A stretch of DNA of 64,000 nt, from NCBI RefSeq assembly GCF_051262515.1, contig NZ_JBIMER010000006.1, positions 124,001-188,000 on the forward strand. The letters run 5' to 3'. Source of the DNA: Arthrobacter_N sp051262515 (GTDB taxonomy: Bacteria; Actinomycetota; Actinomycetes; Actinomycetales; Micrococcaceae). Every line of letters begins with the position of its first letter. The stretch's first letter is position 1. The position numbers were made by a program, and so were the translations under genes. A model generated the notes under the pieces. That model was given only the letters and a program-made list of their open reading frames with translations, was not told the DNA's origin and made no database searches. Positions 59,645 to 64,000 of the stretch are shown here, one piece after another.

Positions 59645-60561
59645 CCCGCACCGTCACGGCGCGTGCGCCGGGGAAAATCAACGTGTATTTCCGCGTCGGT
59701 CCGCGGCGCGACGACGGTTACCACTCCGTCGCCAGCCTGTACCTCGCGGTGTCCGTTTTCGAGGATGTCTCCGCCACTGCGCGCGCGGACGGCGGAGTGA
59801 CTGTGAGCCTGCATCCGGATTCCACGGCCGTCACGGACCCCGAGGACTTCCCGCTGGGCGAGGACAACCTGGTGGTCCGCGCCGCCCGCCTGCTCGCCGA
59901 GCACACAGGGCACGTGGCCGGTGTCGACCTGGAAATCACCAAGCGGGTGCCCATCGCGGGCGGCATGGGCGGCGGGTCCGCCGATGCCGCAGCGACGCTC
60001 GTGGCCTGCAACGCCCTGTGGGGCACGGGGCTCAACCGCGAGGAACTGGGGCGCCTGGGCGCGCGGCTCGGCGCCGACGTGCCGTTTGCGCTGTCCGGCG
60101 GCGCCGCCGTCGGCCTCGGTGTGGGCGACGACCTCTCGCCGCTGCTGATGCGCAGCCGCACCGATTGGGTCCTCGTGCCGGCCAGCTACGGGCTGTCCAC
60201 CCCCGCGGTCTATGCCGAGCTCGACGAACTGCGCAGGGGAACCGATGTCCCCGAACCCACGGAGGTCGACCCCGCAGTGGTGCAGGCGCTCGTCGCCGGC
60301 GACCACATCCTGCTTCAGGGGCTGGTCGAAAACGACCTGGCGCCCGCGGCGCTGTCCCTCGCACCGGTCCTTGGCGCCGTCCTGGAGATGGGGGAGACGG
60401 CCGGGGCGCTCGCATCGATCGTCTCCGGCTCGGGCCCGACCATCGCCCTGCTCGCCAGCGACCCGGACCATGCCGGCGAGGTGGCCTTCCAGCTGCGCGA
60501 CGAATCCGGTCTCGACGCCCGCGCGGTCCACGGCCCCGTCCATGGGGCCACCATCATCTGA
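59641..60561 (+). CDS. ispE: 4-diphosphocytidyl-2-C-methyl-D-erythritol kinase
   Basis: The 306-residue GHMP kinase catalyses the ATP-dependent step of the MEP isoprenoid pathway. APGKINVYFRVGPRRDDGYHSV is the N-terminal substrate loop, PIAGGMGGGSADAAA the ATP loop at about 104-118, and SGSGPTIALLA motif 3. Its product feeds the prenyl synthases, including the cis-prenyltransferase in this window. GTG 59641 overlaps the rsmA stop. Confidence 0.95.
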   Translation: MTRTVTARAPGKINVYFRVGPRRDDGYHSVASLYLAVSVFEDVSATARADGGVTVSLHPDSTAVTDPEDFPLGEDNLVVRAARLLAEHTGHVAGVDLEITKRVPIAGGMGGGSADAAATLVACNALWGTGLNREELGRLGARLGADVPFALSGGAAVGLGVGDDLSPLLMRSRTDWVLVPASYGLSTPAVYAELDELRRGTDVPEPTEVDPAVVQALVAGDHILLQGLVENDLAPAALSLAPVLGAVLEMGETAGALASIVSGSGPTIALLASDPDHAGEVAFQLRDESGLDARAVHGPVHGATII

Positions 60562-60676
60562 CCATCCCGGGACACCGCGTCCCGTAGAGACTTTCCGCCG
60601 CACAGCCGCACCCGGCGGATCCGCGCCTCCCACCCCCCCCGCGCCGGTTCCGCCACCACCGTTAGGAAGTACCGTT

Positions 60677-62494
60677 TTGGCCCATTTGCTCGGAGCAGAG
60701 AACGTCTCCGTCGCCTTCGCGACCCGCACCGTCCTGGACGGCGTCAGCCTCGGACTCGAAGACGGCGACCGGATCGGCATGGTGGGGCGCAACGGCGACG
60801 GCAAGTCGACCCTGATGCGCCTGCTCGCCCTGCGCCAGCAGCCCGACGACGGTCGCGTCACCAAACGCGGAGACGTCAGCATCGGGTATCTGGACCAGCA
60901 AGACGTCCTCGACGGCGACCTCGAGGTGGGGCAGGCGATCGTGGGAGACGCCGCGGACCACGAATGGGCGTCCAACGCCAAGGTGCGCGATGTGATGGGC
61001 GGACTCGTCGGGGAAGTGGACTGGCATGCGCGCGTCTCCAGCCTCTCCGGCGGCCAGCGCCGCCGCGTCGCCTTGGCGAAGCTGCTTATCGGCGACGACG
61101 ACGTGGTCATGCTGGACGAGCCGACGAACCACCTAGACGTCGAGGGCGTCGCTTGGCTCGCACGGCACCTGCGCCAGCGCTGGCGGGCGACCGCCGGCGG
61201 CCTTTTGGTGATTACCCACGACCGCTGGTTCCTCGACGAGATCTGCACCCGCACGTGGGAAGTCCACGACGGCGTCGTCGACCCGTTCGACGGCGGCTAC
61301 GCGGCCTACGTCTTGGCGCGCGCCGAGCGCGACCGCATGAACGCGGTGGTCGAGAACAAGCGCCAGCAGCTGGTCAAGAAGGAACTCGCCTGGCTGCGCC
61401 GCGGCGCCCCCGCGCGGACGGCGAAGCCGAAGTTCCGGATTGAAGCCGCCAACGACCTGATCAACGACGTTCCCGAGCCGCGCGACTCGGTGGCGCTGTC
61501 CAAGATGGCCACGGCCCGGCTGGGCAAGGACGTGCTGGATCTGGAACACGTGTCGTTGGACTTCGACGGCCAGCAACTCTTCGACAACATCACCCTGCGC
61601 CTCGCCCCGGGGGAGCGATTGGGGATCGTCGGCGTCAACGGCTCGGGAAAATCCACCCTCCTGCGGCTGCTCAATGGGGAGGTGGCGCCGACGTCGGGAC
61701 GCATGAAGCGGGGGAAGACCGTTCAGACGGCGATCCTGACGCAGGAGGTGCGCGAGCTGGACGAGCTGGCCAACAAGCGCGTCATCGAGGTTATCCAGGA
61801 CGAGCGAAACGTCTTCCAGGTCGGGGGCAAGGAAGTCTCCGCCGGGCAGCTCGTGGAGCAGCTGGGGTTCGGGCCCGAGAAGCAGTGGACGCCGGTCCGC
61901 GACCTCTCAGGTGGCGAGCGGCGGCGTCTGCAGCTCCTGAGGCTCCTGGTCGGCGAGCCCAACGTGTTGATGCTCGACGAGCCGACGAACGACCTGGACA
62001 CCGACACGCTCTCCGCGGTCGAGGACCTGCTGGACGGCTGGGCCGGGACGCTCGTGGTCGTCAGCCACGACCGGTACCTGCTCGAGCGCGTGACCGACCA
62101 CCAGCTGGCGTTGTTGGGGGACGGGCGCCTGCGGGGGCTTCCCGGCGGCGTGGACCAGTACCTTGAGCTGCGGGAGGGCGCCGGGGCCGGGTCCGGGACC
62201 GCGAAAACAGGTCCCGCGGCGGCGTCCGGTTCGGCGTCGTCGGATCAGGGAGCCGCCGGGGGCCCCAACGAGGCCGAAAAGCGGGATGCCCGCAAGGAAG
62301 TCAACCGGATTGAGCGCCAACTCGGAAAACTGGCGCAGCAGGAGGACAAGCTGCACCGGCAGATGGCGGATGCGTCGGAGTCGATGAAGCTGGACGAGCT
62401 TGCGGGCCTGAACGCCAAACTCCAGGCCGTGGAGGCAGAGCGCGAGGAACTCGAGGAGGCCTGGATGTCGGCGGCCGAGGTCGCCGGGGACTAG
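60677..62494 (+). CDS. ABC-F family ATPase (translation factor type)
   Basis: The 605-residue soluble protein has two ABC domains. The first has Walker A GRNGDGKST with Asp where Ala is usual, signature LSGGQRRR and MLDEPTNHLDV. The second has GVNGSGKST, LSGGERRR and MLDEPTNDLDTD. Between them lies a Uup/EttA-like linker rich in Lys/Arg, and the C-terminus is an Ala/Gly spacer and a coiled coil (about 530-600), as in Uup. It acts on ribosomes, not as a transporter. TTG 60677 has AGGAAG about eight bases upstream; the frame further upstream overlaps ispE. Confidence 0.9.
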   Translation: MAHLLGAENVSVAFATRTVLDGVSLGLEDGDRIGMVGRNGDGKSTLMRLLALRQQPDDGRVTKRGDVSIGYLDQQDVLDGDLEVGQAIVGDAADHEWASNAKVRDVMGGLVGEVDWHARVSSLSGGQRRRVALAKLLIGDDDVVMLDEPTNHLDVEGVAWLARHLRQRWRATAGGLLVITHDRWFLDEICTRTWEVHDGVVDPFDGGYAAYVLARAERDRMNAVVENKRQQLVKKELAWLRRGAPARTAKPKFRIEAANDLINDVPEPRDSVALSKMATARLGKDVLDLEHVSLDFDGQQLFDNITLRLAPGERLGIVGVNGSGKSTLLRLLNGEVAPTSGRMKRGKTVQTAILTQEVRELDELANKRVIEVIQDERNVFQVGGKEVSAGQLVEQLGFGPEKQWTPVRDLSGGERRRLQLLRLLVGEPNVLMLDEPTNDLDTDTLSAVEDLLDGWAGTLVVVSHDRYLLERVTDHQLALLGDGRLRGLPGGVDQYLELREGAGAGSGTAKTGPAAASGSASSDQGAAGGPNEAEKRDARKEVNRIERQLGKLAQQEDKLHRQMADASESMKLDELAGLNAKLQAVEAEREELEEAWMSAAEVAGD

Positions 62495-62592
62495 CGCCGG
62501 GACGCCCCCGGGCCAGGCATGGCGACCCAGCGGCCTCCAATGTGGCAAAATGGCTAACTGTGCTTGGCACCTTCGGATGCTGGGCGCGGTAG

Positions 62593-62664
62593 TCCGCCCT
62601 GGTGTAATGGCAGCACCCCGGCCTTTGGAGCCGTGGAGTATAGGTTCGAATCCTATGGGCGGAA
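62593..62664 (+). tRNA. tRNA-Gln(TTG)
   Basis: The 72-base cloverleaf has acceptor arms TCCGCCC (62593-62599) and GGGCGGA (62657-62663), anticodon loop CTTTGGA with anticodon TTG at 62625-62627, T arm with GGTTCGAATCC, and discriminator A. CCA is not encoded. It reads CAA and, by wobble, CAG. It lies between the ABC-F gene and glmU. Confidence 0.92.
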
Positions 62665-62757
62665 CGAGCGCGGCGGGCCGCGGTTCGGCGCACGGTAGAC
62701 TGGGCTGGCCCGGCCGTCGAGCCGGGTCCGTGTCACCAATTTCAGGGAGTACCTAAC

Positions 62758-64000
62758 TTGAGCGTGGAGCCCACAGCCCCGGCCGCCGTCATCGTTCTGG
62801 CCGCAGGGGCCGGAACCCGCATGAAGTCGGCCAAACCCAAGATCCTCCACGAACTTGGTGGACGCTCCATGATCGGGCACGCGATTGCCGCCGCCAAGGG
62901 ACTGGATCCGGTGCAGCTGGTCGCCGTTGTCCGCCACGAGCGCGACCGCGTTGCGCAGCACCTGCTGGAGATAGAGCCGGGAATCACCATCGCCGACCAG
63001 GACGACGTTCCGGGCACCGGCCGCGCCGTCCAGCTGGGGTTGAACGCGCTGCCCCCCAAGCTCGAGGGCACCGTCGTCGTCACCTATGGCGACGTCCCGC
63101 TGCTGACGACCGAGCTGCTCTCCGAACTCGTTGCGGCGCACGAGGAAACCGAGAATGCCGCCACAGTACTGACCGCGCTGCTCGACGACGCCACCGGCTA
63201 CGGCCGCATTCTCCGCGCCGAGGACGGAACCGTCACCGGGATCGTCGAGCACAAGGACGCCACGGAGGAGGAGCGTGCCGTCCGGGAGATCAACTCCGGA
63301 ATCTACGCATTCGACGCCGGTGTCCTGCGTTCCGCGCTCGAGCGCGTCACCGTCGACAACGCACAGGGCGAGATGTACCTTACCGACGTGCTCGCGATCG
63401 CCCGCAACGACGGCGGGCGGGTCGCCGCCGTCGTCACGAAGGATCGCTGGCAGGTCGAGGGCGCCAACGACCGCGTCCAGCTTGCCGCTCTCGGCAAGGA
63501 ACTGAACCGCCGCACGGTCGAGCGTTGGATGCGCGGCGGCGTCACCGTCGTCGACCCGGACACCACCTGGATCGACGCAGAGGTGGCACTGTCCCCGGAT
63601 GTCACGCTGAAGCCGGGCACGCAGCTCCACGGTTCGACGGCGGTGGGCACCGACGCGGTCATCGGCCCGGACACGACGCTCACCAACGTGACGGTCGGCC
63701 GCGGGGCGAAGGTCACGCGCAGCGACGCCACCGACTCGCGGATCGGCGACGGCGCAACCGTGGGTCCGTTCGCCTATCTCCGTGCCAATACCGTTTTGGG
63801 CGACGAGGGCAAGATCGGGGCGTTCTACGAAACGAAGAACGTCACGGTGGGCAGGGGGTCCAAGCTGTCCCACCTCGGCTACGCCGGTGACGCCGAAATC
63901 GGTGAGTACACGAACATCGGATGCGGAAACATCACCGCCAACTACGACGGCGTGAAGAAGCACCGCACGGTCATCGGTTCGCACGTGCGGACCTCCTCGA
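62758..64000 (+). CDS. glmU: Bifunctional GlcNAc-1-P uridyltransferase / glucosamine-1-P acetyltransferase (5' part, runs off the right edge)
   Basis: The first 414 codons are present. LAAGAGTRMKSAKPKILHELGG is the N-terminal nucleotidyltransferase signature, and TYGDVPLLTTE, GTGRAVQ and EINSGIYAFD complete the uridyltransferase domain (about residues 8-240). The left-handed beta-helix with hexapeptide repeats follows, including RIGDGATVGPFAYLR and GCGNITANYDGVKKHRT with acetyltransferase residues. It makes UDP-GlcNAc for peptidoglycan and mycothiol. TTG 62758 is eight bases after AGGGAG; GTG 62764 is a less well-spaced alternative. Confidence 0.94.
   Translation, partial: MSVEPTAPAAVIVLAAGAGTRMKSAKPKILHELGGRSMIGHAIAAAKGLDPVQLVAVVRHERDRVAQHLLEIEPGITIADQDDVPGTGRAVQLGLNALPPKLEGTVVVTYGDVPLLTTELLSELVAAHEETENAATVLTALLDDATGYGRILRAEDGTVTGIVEHKDATEEERAVREINSGIYAFDAGVLRSALERVTVDNAQGEMYLTDVLAIARNDGGRVAAVVTKDRWQVEGANDRVQLAALGKELNRRTVERWMRGGVTVVDPDTTWIDAEVALSPDVTLKPGTQLHGSTAVGTDAVIGPDTTLTNVTVGRGAKVTRSDATDSRIGDGATVGPFAYLRANTVLGDEGKIGAFYETKNVTVGRGSKLSHLGYAGDAEIGEYTNIGCGNITANYDGVKKHRTVIGSHVRTSS

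Noticed and set aside
1..64000. Mobile elements, CRISPR arrays, rRNA genes
   Set aside because: No transposase, integrase, terminal repeats, regularly spaced direct repeats or rRNA sequence were found on reading through; both tRNAs lack flanking integrase or attachment-site duplications.

Overview
The window is a GC-rich chromosomal segment from a non-sporulating actinobacterium, most likely a Micrococcales/Micrococcaceae relative. The genus cannot be fixed from sequence alone. The evidence is mycothiol metabolism (mca), a WhiB regulator, an RpfB with G5 and Rpf domains, several actinobacteria-only families (DUF4193, DUF4307, DUF3499, DUF4245, TIGR03089), frequent GTG/TTG starts and very dense gene packing. 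I see no insertion sequence, prophage, CRISPR array or rRNA operon. From memory of the Mycobacterium tuberculosis map, three blocks keep recognisable order: 14-29 kb resembles greA-mca-phoH2-fum-glpX, 30-44 kb resembles purK/purE-LCP-TIGR03089-whiB2-DUF3499-ahcY, and 46-64 kb resembles pmt-rsmI ... tatD-rpfB-rsmA-ispE ... glmU.

Layout. 0-3.7 kb: the end of a Ppx/GppA phosphatase, a membrane-anchored subtilisin-like protease, a type II NADH dehydrogenase, a tRNA-Leu(TAA) with an unusually short variable region, and a DUF4193 protein. 3.9-9.6 kb: a branched-chain amino acid type ABC importer. Its lipoprotein gene points right, and the livH-livM-livG-livF operon points left towards it. 9.9-14.2 kb: a BI-1-like membrane protein, an aldose epimerase, an AI-2E family transporter and threonine dehydratase. 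14.3-20.1 kb: greA, a DUF4307 protein, mca, a small membrane protein, an MFS efflux gene with its ArsR regulator (KmtR-like metal ligands), a TrhA/hemolysin III protein and a cis-prenyltransferase. 20.3-30.3 kb: PIN-PhoH, an unknown protein, a prepilin peptidase, a Nudix hydrolase, a two-gene encapsulin/encapsulated-ferritin operon, fumarase, carbonic anhydrase, DUF4245, fructose-1,6-bisphosphatase and, convergent to it, mannose-6-phosphate isomerase.

30.3-35.3 kb: purK-purE-LCP-manA form a leftward run, followed by a GtrA protein and a TIGR03089 protein. 35.5-43.9 kb: a whiB gene runs into a giant GT2 membrane glycosyltransferase (apparent ATT or CTG start) and a DUF5719 protein, then a zincin-like protein, DUF3499, a Trm112-like protein and S-adenosylhomocysteinase. 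43.9-51 kb: RDD and SpoIIM-like membrane proteins, a TIGR01906 membrane protein, protein O-mannosyltransferase, rsmI and an aldehyde dehydrogenase. 51-56 kb: a MoxR ATPase-DUF58-transglutaminase operon. 56-64 kb: TatD, rpfB with a long leader, rsmA-ispE-ABC-F, tRNA-Gln(TTG) and the first 414 codons of glmU.

Together the genes are mostly housekeeping and envelope functions: peptidoglycan, mannosylation and wall-polymer attachment, resuscitation, central carbon metabolism and translation or rRNA modification. The clearest accessory systems are the iron-storage nanocompartment at 23.8-25.1 kb and the ArsR/MFS efflux pair at 16.9-18.5 kb. A recurring feature is leaderless transcription: many genes have a TANNNT -10 hexamer only 6-8 bases before the start codon.
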